From Amycolatopsis sp. 195334CR (GTDB lineage Bacteria; Actinomycetota; Actinomycetes; Mycobacteriales; Pseudonocardiaceae): 64,000 nt of DNA. Position numbers and translations under genes: made by a program. This document shows positions 1-9,500 of this stretch, piece by piece. Position 1 is the first letter of the stretch; each line of letters begins with the position of its first letter. Location: NCBI RefSeq assembly GCF_017309385.1, contig NZ_JAFJMJ010000001.1, positions 4,278,001 through 4,342,000 on the forward strand, written 5' to 3'. Under the pieces are notes generated by a model. That model was not told the DNA's origin. It did not search any database and saw only the letters and a program-made list of their open reading frames with translations.

Positions 1-393
1 GAGCTGGCGCTGGCGCTGGCCGACCTGAGCCGGACGCACCAGGCACTGCGGGAACACCGGCGGGCGTGGACGATCGCGCGCCGGGCGTGGCACGTGGCCA
101 ACGCCTGCGATGCCGCGGAACTGTGCGAGGAACTGCTGCCGAGCCGCTCGAAGCCGGAGGTGGCGCGGCGGAAGACCCCCGCGGCGAACGGCATCGACGC
201 CCTGACCGACGCCGAGCGGCGGGTGGCCGCGCTGGCCGCCGTGGGGTACACGAACCGGGAGATCGCGAACAAGCTGTTCATCACGCCGAGCACGATCGAA
301 CAGCACCTGACACGGGTCTACCGGAAGCTGAACGTGAAGTACCGGAAAGACCTGCCCGCCGACCTGCTCACCGACCTGGCGGGCACCGCCTGA
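1..393 (+). CDS. LuxR-family transcriptional regulator, C-terminal part (5' end outside window)
   Basis: The reading frame is open from the first base of the window and ends with TGA at 391-393, so this is the tail of a longer gene. The first 40 or so residues (LALADLSRTHQALREHRRAW and on) look like the last helices of a TPR-like region. A LuxR-type helix-turn-helix follows at about residues 67-120: LTDAERRVAALAAVGYTNRE, then IANKLFITPSTIEQHLTRVY and RKLNVKYRKDLP. This arrangement is that of the large ATP-binding (LAL) or related LuxR regulators that often sit in macrolide, polyene and ansamycin clusters as pathway activators. That role is inferred from family and position. A GTG at 94 could be called as a start, but the frame upstream is equally coding, so I treat it as internal. 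The gene converges on the leftward monooxygenase gene. Confidence 0.85.
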   Translation, partial: ELALALADLSRTHQALREHRRAWTIARRAWHVANACDAAELCEELLPSRSKPEVARRKTPAANGIDALTDAERRVAALAAVGYTNREIANKLFITPSTIEQHLTRVYRKLNVKYRKDLPADLLTDLAGTA

Positions 394-412
394 TCTGGCG
401 GGCACCGCCTGA
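376..412 (+). repeat. 18-bp direct duplication over the LuxR stop codon
   Basis: CTGGCGGGCACCGCCTGA occurs at 376-393 and again at 395-412, one base apart. The first copy holds the last codons and stop of the regulator. The second lies just before the terminator hairpin. It is probably a small slippage duplication; I see no function. Confidence 0.7.
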
Positions 413-471
413 AGTGGTGTGAATGTGGCTTTCACTGCGAAATCCGCAGTGAAAGCCACATTCACACCACT
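413..471. terminator. Perfect 27-bp hairpin, probable bidirectional terminator built from the 17-mer repeat
   Basis: The left arm 413-439 and right arm 445-471 are exact reverse complements, with a 5-nt loop (AAATC). The arms contain GTGAATGTGGCTTTCAC (419-435) and its complement GTGAAAGCCACATTCAC (449-465). The hairpin lies between the stop codon of the rightward regulator and that of the leftward monooxygenase, whose TAG at 470-472 overlaps the arm. It is well placed to end transcription in both directions. There is no clear U-tract, which is common in high-GC actinomycetes. The same 17-mer recurs inside the PKS genes, so it may be a repeat element recruited as a terminator. Confidence 0.8.
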
Positions 472-2077
472 AGGCCGGTACCCCGGCCCGCGCGGTCAGG
501 TGCGAGCGCAGCTCCTGCACCATGGTCGAGAGGTCCGCCCGGTCCGCCGCCGCCCCGTAGAGGTAGAAGTCCGGCCGTACCAAGGCTCCGACCACCTTCG
601 ACGAAGCCAGCCAAGGCAGGTACACGTCATCCGTGTCCTCCACCTCGAACGGCTCGGCCGCCGCCGACGGCACCACCCGCACCACGTGCGCCCCGATCTC
701 GTCCAGGAATTCCAGGTCCGCGCCGTCCAGCACCGAGTACGGGTCGAACGTCGAGATCAGCACGAAACCCCGGCCCACCACGTCGTCGAACAACCCCGTC
801 GACGAACCCCGCGTGACCCGCCCCTGCGGGCTCAGCTCACCCGCGGGCGCCAGCGGCTCCCCAGCGGAATTCCGCCGCACCACACCGGTTTCCAGCGAAT
901 AGAACGAAGAAGAATCCTCCGACGACGAACCGTCCGCGGACGGCGCCGCCTGCATGCCGAGCAGGTGCGTGTCCCGCGCGGCAGCCGCCACCGTGTCCAG
1001 TTCCGAGATGATCTTCCCCATCTCCACCGAGACGTTGATCGCGTGCCGCACCTGCGGGTCGCGCTCGGCCGGGTACTCGTCGAGCAGGGCCGCGTCGGAC
1101 ACCCCGCGCAGCACCAGGTCCAGCTTCCAGGCCAGGTTCGCCGCGTCCCGCACGCCCGAGCACATGCCCTGCCCGGCGAACGGCGGCATCAGGTGCGCCG
1201 CGTCCCCGGCGATCAGCACCCGGCCCTCCCGCCACTTGTCCGCGATCCGCGCCTGGAAGGTGTACATGGTGTGACGGCACAGCGTCGCGTTCTCCGGCGT
1301 CGCGTCGAACCGCTTGAGCAGCCGCCACACGTTCTCCGGCCGGTTCATCCGCTCGACCGTCTCGCCCGGCAGCCGCCGGAACTCCCACCGCCGGTGCCCG
1401 CGCCCGCTGGCCACCATGGTGGTCGGCCGCAGCGGGTCGCAGATCTGCCGGTCGTTCGGGTGGAACTCGCGCGGCTCGTGGAACAGCACGTCGCACAGCA
1501 GCCAGTCCTGCTTGAAGCCGAGATCGGTGTTGGTCGAGCCGATGTGCTCGCGCACGAAGCTGTTCGCCCCGTCGCAGCCGATCACCCACGACGCGGTGAT
1601 CCGGTCGTAGCCCTCGTGCGGACCCGGCGCCTCGACCTCGACGTACGAGCCGTGGTCGGCCAGCCCGATCGCGGTGTGCCCGGTGAGCACCTTCAGCGTC
1701 GGCAGCTTCGCGGCCTGCTCCGAGAGCGCCGCCTCCAGCGTGGGGTGGTGGATGACCACGGCGGGTGGCCAGCCGTCACGGCCGGTTTCGAACGGCACGT
1801 CGAAGCGCATCAGTCGCTGCCCGGCGGAGTTCAGGAACTCGTACTCGCCGAGCCGCTCGTAGATCTCCGGCAGCGCGTCCCCGATGCCCGCGGCGGCGAA
1901 GTTCCGCGCGGTCTCGCCGTCGAACCCCTTGACGCGCGGGAACGGGTACGGCTCCGGCCAGCGCTCCAGCACGATCACCCGCCACCCGCGCTGGGCGAGC
2001 AGCATGGACAGGGTCTGGCCGGCCGGTCCGTTGCCGACGATCACCACGTCGGCGTCGTAGCGTTCAGTCTCTGGCAT
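470..2077 (-). CDS. FAD-dependent aromatic-hydroxylase-type monooxygenase
   Basis: This 535-aa protein belongs to the p-hydroxybenzoate hydroxylase superfamily (MhpA-like and rifampicin-monooxygenase-like). Visible motifs are the N-terminal FAD Rossmann GNGPAG at residues 15-20, the DG motif VIGCDGANS near residue 163, and the GD motif VLIAGDAAHLMPPFAGQGM near residue 288. A C-terminal thioredoxin-like tail follows, as in the longer members. Such enzymes use NAD(P)H and O2 to hydroxylate or oxidise aromatic rings and some polyketides. Here the substrate may be the aromatic starter acid or the finished product's ring; this is inference. The start ATG at 2077 lies 12 nt after the DAHP synthase stop, so both are probably one leftward transcript. 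A serine-rich, low-complexity stretch near residue 390 (SADGSSSEDSSSFYS) probably marks a linker before the C-terminal domain. Confidence 0.88.
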   Translation of the reverse strand: MPETERYDADVVIVGNGPAGQTLSMLLAQRGWRVIVLERWPEPYPFPRVKGFDGETARNFAAAGIGDALPEIYERLGEYEFLNSAGQRLMRFDVPFETGRDGWPPAVVIHHPTLEAALSEQAAKLPTLKVLTGHTAIGLADHGSYVEVEAPGPHEGYDRITASWVIGCDGANSFVREHIGSTNTDLGFKQDWLLCDVLFHEPREFHPNDRQICDPLRPTTMVASGRGHRRWEFRRLPGETVERMNRPENVWRLLKRFDATPENATLCRHTMYTFQARIADKWREGRVLIAGDAAHLMPPFAGQGMCSGVRDAANLAWKLDLVLRGVSDAALLDEYPAERDPQVRHAINVSVEMGKIISELDTVAAAARDTHLLGMQAAPSADGSSSEDSSSFYSLETGVVRRNSAGEPLAPAGELSPQGRVTRGSSTGLFDDVVGRGFVLISTFDPYSVLDGADLEFLDEIGAHVVRVVPSAAAEPFEVEDTDDVYLPWLASSKVVGALVRPDFYLYGAAADRADLSTMVQELRSHLTARAGVPA

Positions 2078-2089
2078 GTCCCATCCGCT

Positions 2090-3250
2090 CTAGAAAACGG
2101 TGTCGATCAGTTCGAAGGCCTGTTCCGGGTTGAGCCTCGGGTCGCACAGCGACTCGTAGCGGTCGGCGAGCTGTCGTTCGCCCGCCACCGGCCCGCCCAC
2201 GCATTCGGTCACGTCGGCGGCCGCCACTTCCAGGTGCAGTCCGCCGGGGTGCGCGCCCAGCCCCTCGACGATCCGCGTGAAAGCGGCGGCCTCGTCGATG
2301 ATGTCCGCCAGGTACCTGGTCTTCTGCCCAGTTTCCGCGCGGACGGTGTTGCCGTGCATCGGATCGCTCAGCCAGACCACCGGGTGCCCTGCCGCCCGCA
2401 CCGCGCGCACCACCGGCGGCAGCGCCGCTTCGATCGCGCGGCCCATCCGCACGATCAGCGTCAGCCTGCCGGGCGTGCGGTCGGGGTCGAGCAGTTCGCA
2501 CAGGCGCAGCGCGGTTTCCGGATCGGTACCGGGTCCGACCTTGCAGCCGACCGGGTTCACCGCCGACGCGAGCAGGTGGACGTGGGCGTGGTCGAGCTGC
2601 CGGGTGCGTTCGCCGATCCACGGGAAGTGCGTCGACGAGAGGTAGTCACCGCCGAGCCCGGCGCGGACCAGCGGGCGTTCGTAGTCGAGCACCAGCGCCT
2701 CGTGGCTGGTCCACGGGCCGCTGCGCCCGGGTTCCCAGTGCGTGCGCAACGCACCGAGCACGTCCGCGCTGGCCTGGTACGCCCACAGCATGCGGCGCGG
2801 GTCGTGCTGCCTGCCCGCGAAGTCCGGTTCGAACGAGTTGACCAGGTGCCCGCGGAAGACCGGCACTTCCACGCCGTTGACCGTTTCGAACGCGTTCGAG
2901 CGTGGTTTCGCGTACTGCCCGGCCATCCGTCCGAAGCGGACCACCGGCTGGGAAACCTTCTTGGCGAACAGATCGCCGAGTTCGGTGAGGACGGTGACCT
3001 TCGCGGCGGTGCGGGAAAGACTGGCGTCACCGAAGCTCTCGGCGCAGTCACCCGCCTGCAGCACGCGTGCCGAACCGTCGGCGACCGCGGCCAGCGCGCC
3101 GCGCACCTCCAGCAGTTCCGCCTCGGTGACCAGCGGGCCGGCTGCCGAAAGCCGCCGTTGCGTGCGCTCGAAGTCGCGGTGGTGCCGCCAGTCCGGCTGC
3201 TCGGCCGCGGGGAGCGGGCCGGGTTCGGCCCGGCGCATGGTGGGCTGCAT
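2090..3250 (-). CDS. Class II (plant-type) DAHP synthase or aminoDAHP synthase
   Basis: This 386-aa protein would condense phosphoenolpyruvate with erythrose 4-phosphate (or its imino analogue), the entry step of the shikimate or aminoshikimate pathway. The four metal ligands known from class II enzymes are recognisable: Cys69 in LQAGDCAESF, the His of SDPMHGNT, the Glu of LHLEV and the Asp of LCDPRLNPEQ. Substrate-binding motifs RFGRMAGQYAKPRS and HFPWIGERTRQ are also present. It is shorter than housekeeping class II enzymes of about 460 aa and appears to lack the N-terminal regulatory extension, as in secondary-metabolism versions such as RifH or PhzC. It may therefore escape feedback control. 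I chose ATG 3250 because AGGAG lies 10 nt upstream; ATG 3238 is possible. Sequence alone does not separate DAHP from aminoDAHP activity. It is divergent from the PKS genes and suggests an aromatic starter. Confidence 0.85.
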   Translation of the reverse strand: MQPTMRRAEPGPLPAAEQPDWRHHRDFERTQRRLSAAGPLVTEAELLEVRGALAAVADGSARVLQAGDCAESFGDASLSRTAAKVTVLTELGDLFAKKVSQPVVRFGRMAGQYAKPRSNAFETVNGVEVPVFRGHLVNSFEPDFAGRQHDPRRMLWAYQASADVLGALRTHWEPGRSGPWTSHEALVLDYERPLVRAGLGGDYLSSTHFPWIGERTRQLDHAHVHLLASAVNPVGCKVGPGTDPETALRLCELLDPDRTPGRLTLIVRMGRAIEAALPPVVRAVRAAGHPVVWLSDPMHGNTVRAETGQKTRYLADIIDEAAAFTRIVEGLGAHPGGLHLEVAAADVTECVGGPVAGERQLADRYESLCDPRLNPEQAFELIDTVF

Positions 3251-3485
3251 TCGGCAACATCTCCTGCGTTGGCTGGCGAGCGGGGTCAACGGTGGAAAAT
3301 GTGCACAAAACCGGACGCTACCAGCAGTCCGAGCCGCGATCGGCACGCTCGCGCACACACTAGGGAAATGACTGCACCGGGACGAAGATAGGGGGGTCAC
3401 AGGGGGGTGATGCAGGGAAATTGCCGTTGTGCGACGGGCAGCATCGCGCCGGTGAACTGCACCGCCGATCCCGGGAGTTCCGCTG
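3251..3485. promoter_or_regulatory. Divergent promoter region between the DAHP synthase operon and the PKS genes
   Basis: This 235-bp intergenic stretch must hold the promoters of both transcription units. I see a tandem 11-bp repeat, AGGGGGGTCAC at 3390-3400 followed by AGGGGGGTGAT at 3401-3411, one helical turn apart. I also see two copies of AGGGAAAT at 3362-3369 and 3414-3421, 52 bp apart (about five turns). The first reads CTAGGGAAAT and resembles, from memory, one half of the operator described for PAS-LuxR polyene activators such as PimM; the inverted second half is missing. GGGAG at 3473-3477, 8 nt before ATG 3486, is the likely PKS1 ribosome binding site. No convincing -10/-35 pair can be assigned by eye. 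Confidence 0.5.
3261..3265 (-). promoter_or_regulatory. Ribosome binding site AGGAG of the DAHP synthase gene
   Basis: AGGAG on the minus strand lies 10 nt before ATG 3250 and supports that start. The overlapping ATG at 3260 is in another frame and directly abuts the AGGAG, too close to be used. Confidence 0.6.
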
Positions 3486-6400
3486 ATGTTGCGTACAGAG
3501 CTGATCCGGCCCCTGCCCGAACTGCTGGCCGCGCACGCTGAGCGAATGCCGGCCAAGGTGGCCTTCCGCGACCACCGGCGGGCGGTCACCTACGCGGAGC
3601 TGTACCGGCGCACCGGCAGGCTGGCCGGGCACCTGGCGGGACTGCGGTTGCAGCCAGGCGACCGGGCGCTGATCTACCTGGGCAACTCGGTCGAGGTGAT
3701 CGAGAGCTACCTGTCCATCGCCAGGGCCAGCGGGGTCGGCGTGCCGTTCAACCCGCATTCGGCGGCCGCCGAGCTGGAGCACGTGGTCGACGACAGCGGG
3801 GCCAGCGTGGTCATCACCGATCCCGCCCACCTGGCGCAGGTGCTCGCGCTGCTGGCCGGGCGGCCGTACCTGCGCGTGGTGCTCACCGGGGACGAGCCGG
3901 TGCCGGAGCACCCGGCCGTGGTGTCCTACGCGGACCTGATGGCCACCCCGCCGGACCTGCCCGCGCGCGACGACCAGGAACTCGACGACGTCGCCTGGAT
4001 GCTCTACACCTCCGGCACCACCGGCAAACCCAAGGGCGTGCTGTCCACCCAGCGCAGCTGCCTGTGGTCGGTGGCCGCCTGCTACGCGCCGATCATCGGA
4101 CTGTCCGAAGAGGACCTGGTGCTGTGGCCGCTGCCGCTGCACCACAGCCTCGCGCACATCTTCACCGTGCTCGGGGTGACCGCGGTCGGCGCCACCGCGC
4201 ACCTGATGGACGGGTTCGCCGCCGAGGACGTGCTGCGCGCGCTCGGCGAGGACGAGTACACCTTCCTCGCCGGGGTCCCGGCGCTCTACCACTACCTGCT
4301 CGAGGCCTCGGCCGGTACCGAGGTCCGCGCGCACCACCTGCGGGCCTGCCTGACCGGCGGCACGGTCTGCCCGGCGGCGCTGCGGCACTCCTTCGAGCGG
4401 GCGTTCGGCGTCCCGCTGCTCGACTGCTACGGCAGCACCGAGGCCTGCGGTTCCTTCGTGGTCAACGGGATCAGCGGGACCAGGGTGGACGGTTCGTGCG
4501 GGCTGCCGATCCCCGGCGTGGCGGTGCGCCTGGTCGATCCGGACACCGGACTGGACGTGGCCTCGGGCGACGAGGGCGAGCTGTGGTTCCGCGGGCCGAA
4601 CCTGATGGTCGGTTACCACAACCAGCCGGAGGCGACCGCCGAGGCGATGTCGAACGGCTGGTACCGCACCGGTGACCTGGCCCGCGCCGACGAGGCCGGC
4701 TACCTGACCATCACCGGGCGGATCAAGGAACTGATCATCCGCAACGGCGAGAACATCCACCCCGGCGAAGTGGAGGAAGTGCTCCGCAAGGTGCCGGGCG
4801 TGGCCGACGTGGCGGTGGTCGGCCGCCCGCACGACGTGCTCGGCGAGGTGCCGATCGCCTTTGTCGTGCCCGGTCCCGGCCTCGACCCCGAGCTGTTGTT
4901 CGACACCTGCCGCGAGCAGTTGTCGAACTTCAAGGTGCCCGAGGAGCTGTACGAGATCGACGAGGTGCCGCGCACGCCGTCGGGCAAGATCACCCGGCAC
5001 GTGCTGCTCGACCGCCCGGCCCGGCTGCGCGCGGCCAGCGGCGGCAGGCACGAGTCCCTGTTGCGGACCGACTGGGTGCCGTTGCCTTCGGTCCGCCCCA
5101 GCACCGCGCCACCGCCGACCGACTGGGCGGTGCTCGGCCCGGACCACTTCGGACTGACCCAGGGCCTGGTTTCGGCCGGGATGTCGGTGCGGGAACACGC
5201 CGACGCCGCCGCGTTGCACGTGGCCGCGTCGCTGGGTGAGCCGGTGCCGGAGGTCGCCGTGCTGTGCTGCCCGACCGGTGGTGCCGGGACCGATGCCGCG
5301 CACGAGGCGATGCGCGAACTGTCGGACCTGCTGTGGTCGTGGGCGCACGACGACTGGCTCGCCGGCTGCCGCCTGGTCGTGGTGACCAGGGGCGCGCTGG
5401 CCACCGGCGCCGGCGAGGACGTCACCGACCTGGTGCACGCCTCGCTGTGGGGCCTGCTGCGGTCGGTGCAGGCGGAGTACCCGAACCGGTTCGTCCTGGT
5501 GGACCTCGACGAGCACTCGCCGCCGGTGCTGCCGTTCGCGGTGGGATCCGACGAGCCGCAGCTGGCCATCCGCGGCGGGATCGCGTTCCGCCCGCGGCTG
5601 ATGCGCGTCACCGCGAACACCGACGGGCAGCCGATGCACCTCGATCCGAAGAGGACGGTGGTGGTCACCGGCGCCACCGGCCCGATGGGCGTGGCGCTGA
5701 CCCGGCACCTGGTCAGCGCGCACGGTGCCAGGAACCTCCTGTTGATCAACCCGGGTGACGACGAGCTGGAAGCCGAACTGGGCAAGCTCGGCGCCCGCGT
5801 CACCACGGCGACCTGCGACCTCGGTGACCGCGAAGCGCTCGGCCGGGTGCTCGGCGGGCTGAAGCGGCCGGTCACCGCTGTGCTGCACTGCGACGGCGAG
5901 GTGGAGAGCCCGTCCGCCCCGCCCGGCGACCGGCGCCTGGCTTTCCGCTCCATTGTGGATGGTGCGGTCAACCTGCACGAGCTGACCGGCGAGCTGTCGG
6001 CGTTCGTGCTGCTGGGTTCGGTCGCCGGTGCGCTCGGCGCCGCCGGACGCGGTGACCAGGCCGCCGCCACCGCCTTCCTGACCGCGCTCGCGCAGTACCG
6101 CCGCGCCCGCCGGATGCCCGCGGTGTGCGTGGCGCTGGGCACCGCCGCGCAGGCGGCCGAACTGTCCACTCAGGAATGCCTGGCCATGTTCGACGCGGTC
6201 ACCGCGATGGACCTGCCGCACGCGGTGGTGATGCGGGTCAACGAGCAGACCGCGTCGCGGACCGTGCCCGCCCTGCTGCGCGGTCTGGTCGACACCGCGC
6301 CCACCACCGATTCGGCCTCGCTGAAGGAACGCGTCGCCGCGATGTCGGCGGACGAACGGGAAACCTTCCTGGTCGACCTGATCCGCGCGGAGGTGGCGAC

Positions 6401-6590
6401 CATCCCCGGTATCACCGGTGGGGAGCGCGCCGGTGCCGGGAAGACCTTCCGCGAACTGGGGTTCACCTCGGTCAGCGCGGTGGAACTGCGCAACCGCCTG
6501 GCCGCCGCGACCGGACTGGGCCTGACCGCGACGGTGGCCTTCGACTACCCGACCCCGGTGGCGCTGGCCCGGCACCTGCGGGCCGTGCTG
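3486..6590 (+). other. Loading module: CoA ligase - inactive KR - ACP
   Basis: The adenylating domain (3486-5045) shows the core motifs [63 protein letters not shown] and [12 protein letters not shown] with its late lysine. The KR-like region (about 5050-6290) keeps a modified nucleotide motif, TGATGPMG (residues 728-735). It has lost the rest of the active site: the Lys position reads Ile ([10 protein letters not shown]), the Tyr position is Gln858 and the Asn position is Thr862; only Ser845 remains. ACP0 has its phosphopantetheine serine at 995 but reads GFTSVS where other ACPs here have GFDS. The layout recalls the CoL-reductase-ACP loaders of rapamycin and FK506, where the middle domain is an ER. 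The dead KR may only be a scaffold. Confidence 0.85.
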
Positions 6591-9500
6591 CTCGGCGAGC
6601 AGGCGCCCAAGATCGTCGTCGAGACCGGCGCGCCGGATGAGCCGATCGCCATCGTCGGCATGGCCTGCCGGTATCCCGGTGGGGTGCGGTCGCCGGAGGA
6701 CCTGTGGCGGCTGGTCACCGAGGGCGCCGAGGTGGTCTCGGACTTCCCCGCCGACCGCGGCTGGGACCTGGCCAGGCTGTTCGGCTCCGAATCCGGCGCC
6801 ACCTACTGCCAGCAGGGCGGTTTCCTCTACGACGCACCGGACTTCGACGCCGGGTTCTTCGGCATCTCCCCACGTGAAGCGCTGGCGATGGACCCGCAGC
6901 AGCGGCTGGTGCTGGAAACCTCGTGGGAGGCGGTCGAACGGGCCGGGATCGACCCGCTTTCCCTGCGCGGCAGCAAGACCGGGATGTTCGCCGGGGTGAT
7001 GTACCACGACTACGGCTGGGGGCTGGCCGATCCGCCGGAGGGGTCCGAGGCGTACTGGGGCATCGGCAACGCGGGCAGCGTGGTGTCCGGCCGGGTGTCC
7101 TACGCGCTGGGGCTCGAAGGCCCGGCGGTCACCGTGGACACCGCGTGCTCCTCGTCGCTGGTCGCGATGCACTGGGCCGGGCAGTCGCTGCGCGAGGGCG
7201 AATGCGACCTGGCGCTGGCCGGTGGGGTCGCGGTGATGTCTACCCCGCAGACGTTCGTGGAGTTCTCGCTGCAAGGCGGGCTGGCGCCAGACGGGCGGTG
7301 CAAGTCCTTCGCCGACGCGGCCGATGGCACCGGCTGGTCCGAGGGCGTCGGGTTTGTCGTCCTGGAACGCCTTTCCGACGCCAAGCGCAACGGGCACACC
7401 GTTCTCGCCGTGCTGCGGGGGAGCGCGGTGAACCAGGACGGCGCGTCGAACGGGCTGACCGCGCCGAACGGGCCGTCGCAGCAACGCGTCATACTCCAGG
7501 CGCTGGCGAACGCCGGGCTGAAGCCGTCCGATGTGGACGCGATGGAAGCCCACGGCACCGGGACCACGCTGGGCGACCCGATCGAGGCGCAGGCGCTGCT
7601 GGCGACCTACGGCCAGGATCGCGAACAGCCGCTGCTGCTGGGCTCGGTCAAGTCGAACCTCGGGCACACGCAGGCCGCCGCCGGCGTGGCCGGGGTGATC
7701 AAGATGGTGCAGGCGCTGCGGCATGGCGTGCTGCCGAAGACCCTGCACGTGGACCAGCCCTCGTCCTATGTGGACTGGTCGGCTGGTGCCGTCGAACTGG
7801 TCACCGAGCAGCGGGACTGGCCTTCGCACGACCGCCCGGCCAGGGCCGGGGTGTCGTCGTTCGGCATCAGCGGGACCAACGCGCACGTGATCGTCGAGCA
7901 GGCGCCACCGCAACCGCGGGTGGTCGAGCCCGCCGAGGTCACGCCGTCGGTGGTGCCGTGGCTGGTCTCCGCCCGCTCGGCCACCGCGCTCGACGCCCAG
8001 GCCGACCGGCTGCGCGCACTCGACGGCGACCCGCTGGACATCGGCTTCTCCACGGTGGTCTCGCGGTCGGTCTTCGAGCACCGCGCGGTGCTCATCGACG
8101 GCCTGGAGGTCGCGCGCGGTGAGGCCGCCGACCGTTCGGTGGCGGTCCTGTTCTCCGGTCAGGGCAGCCAGCGGATCGGCATGGGCCGCGAGCTGTACCA
8201 GCGCTTCCCGGTGTTCGCCCGGGCGCTGGACGAGGTGCTCGAACACCTCGACGTCCGCGACGTCATGTGGGGCACCGACGAGGAGGCCTTGAACCAGACC
8301 GGCGCCACGCAGCCCGCGTTGTTCGCCATCGAGGTCGCGCTGTTCCGGCTGATCGAGTCGTGGGGGGTCCGGCCCGACTACCTGGCCGGGCACTCCATCG
8401 GCGAGATCGCCGCCGCGCACGTGGCCGGGGTGCTCACCCTGGACGACGCGGGCAAGCTCGTCGAAGCACGCGCGAAGCTGATGCAGGCCCTGCCCGCCGG
8501 CGGAGCGATGATCGCCATCGAGGCCACCGAGGACGAAGTCGCGCCGCTGCTCACCGACGAGGTCTCGATCGCCGCGATCAACGGCCCGCGGTCACTGGTG
8601 ATCTCCGGAAACGCGCAGGTCGCGGCCGGTATTGCCGGGTCTTTCGCCGAGCAGGGGCGGAAGTCTAGGCGTTTGCCGGTCAGCCATGCGTTCCACTCAC
8701 CCTTGATGAACTCGATGCTGGATGACTTCCGGGCGGTGGTGTCGGGGCTGTCGTTCACCGCGCCGCGGGTGCCGGTGGTGTCGAACCTGACCGGGGCCGT
8801 CGCCACCGGCGCCGAGCTGTGCTCGCCGGACTACTGGGTCCAGCACGTGCGCGGCACCGTGCGCTTCGCCGACGGCGTGCGCGCGCTGGCCGACGCGGGC
8901 GCGGACGTCTTCCTCGAACTGGGCCCGGACGGGGTGCTCTCCGGCATGGCCGCGGACTCGGCGCCCGACGCGACGCTGGTCCCCCTGCTGCGCAAGGACC
9001 GCCCGGAGGAGGTCAGCGCGCTCACCGCGTTGGCGAAACTGCACGTCAGCGGGGTGCCGGTGAGCTGGCGGCCGGTCTTCACCGGCACCGGGGCGCGCCG
9101 GGTGGACCTGCCGACCTACGCCTTCCAGCGGCAGCGGTTCTGGCCCGAGCTGGCCGCCCCGGCCACCGCGACCGGCTCGGACCCGGTGGACGCCGCGTTC
9201 TGGAGCCTGGTCGACGACGGTGACCTGGCCACCGTGGCCGCGACGCTGGAGGTCGACCCCAAGATCGCCGCCACCATGGTGCCCGCGCTGGCGACCTGGC
9301 GGAACCGGCGGCGCGCCCAGTCCGTTGTGGACTCCTGGCGCTACCGCGAGTCGTGGGCGCGGCTGCCCGAGCCCGCCGCTCCGGCCGGGCGGTCGTGGCT
9401 GGCGGTCGTGGACCGCGAGGACGAGTGGTCCACCGCGGTGCTCGCCGCGCTCGGCCCCGACGTGGTGCGCGTCGAGGTGTCCGACCGCAAGGCCATGACC

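Noticed and set aside
94..393. A separate small 99-aa LuxR protein starting at GTG 94
   Set aside because: The frame continues upstream to base 1 with coherent helical sequence, so the GTG is internal to a longer gene.
66..422. A 118-codon frame overlapping the LuxR regulator
   Set aside because: Composition is typical of an out-of-frame shadow, while the other frame encodes a clear LuxR helix-turn-helix.
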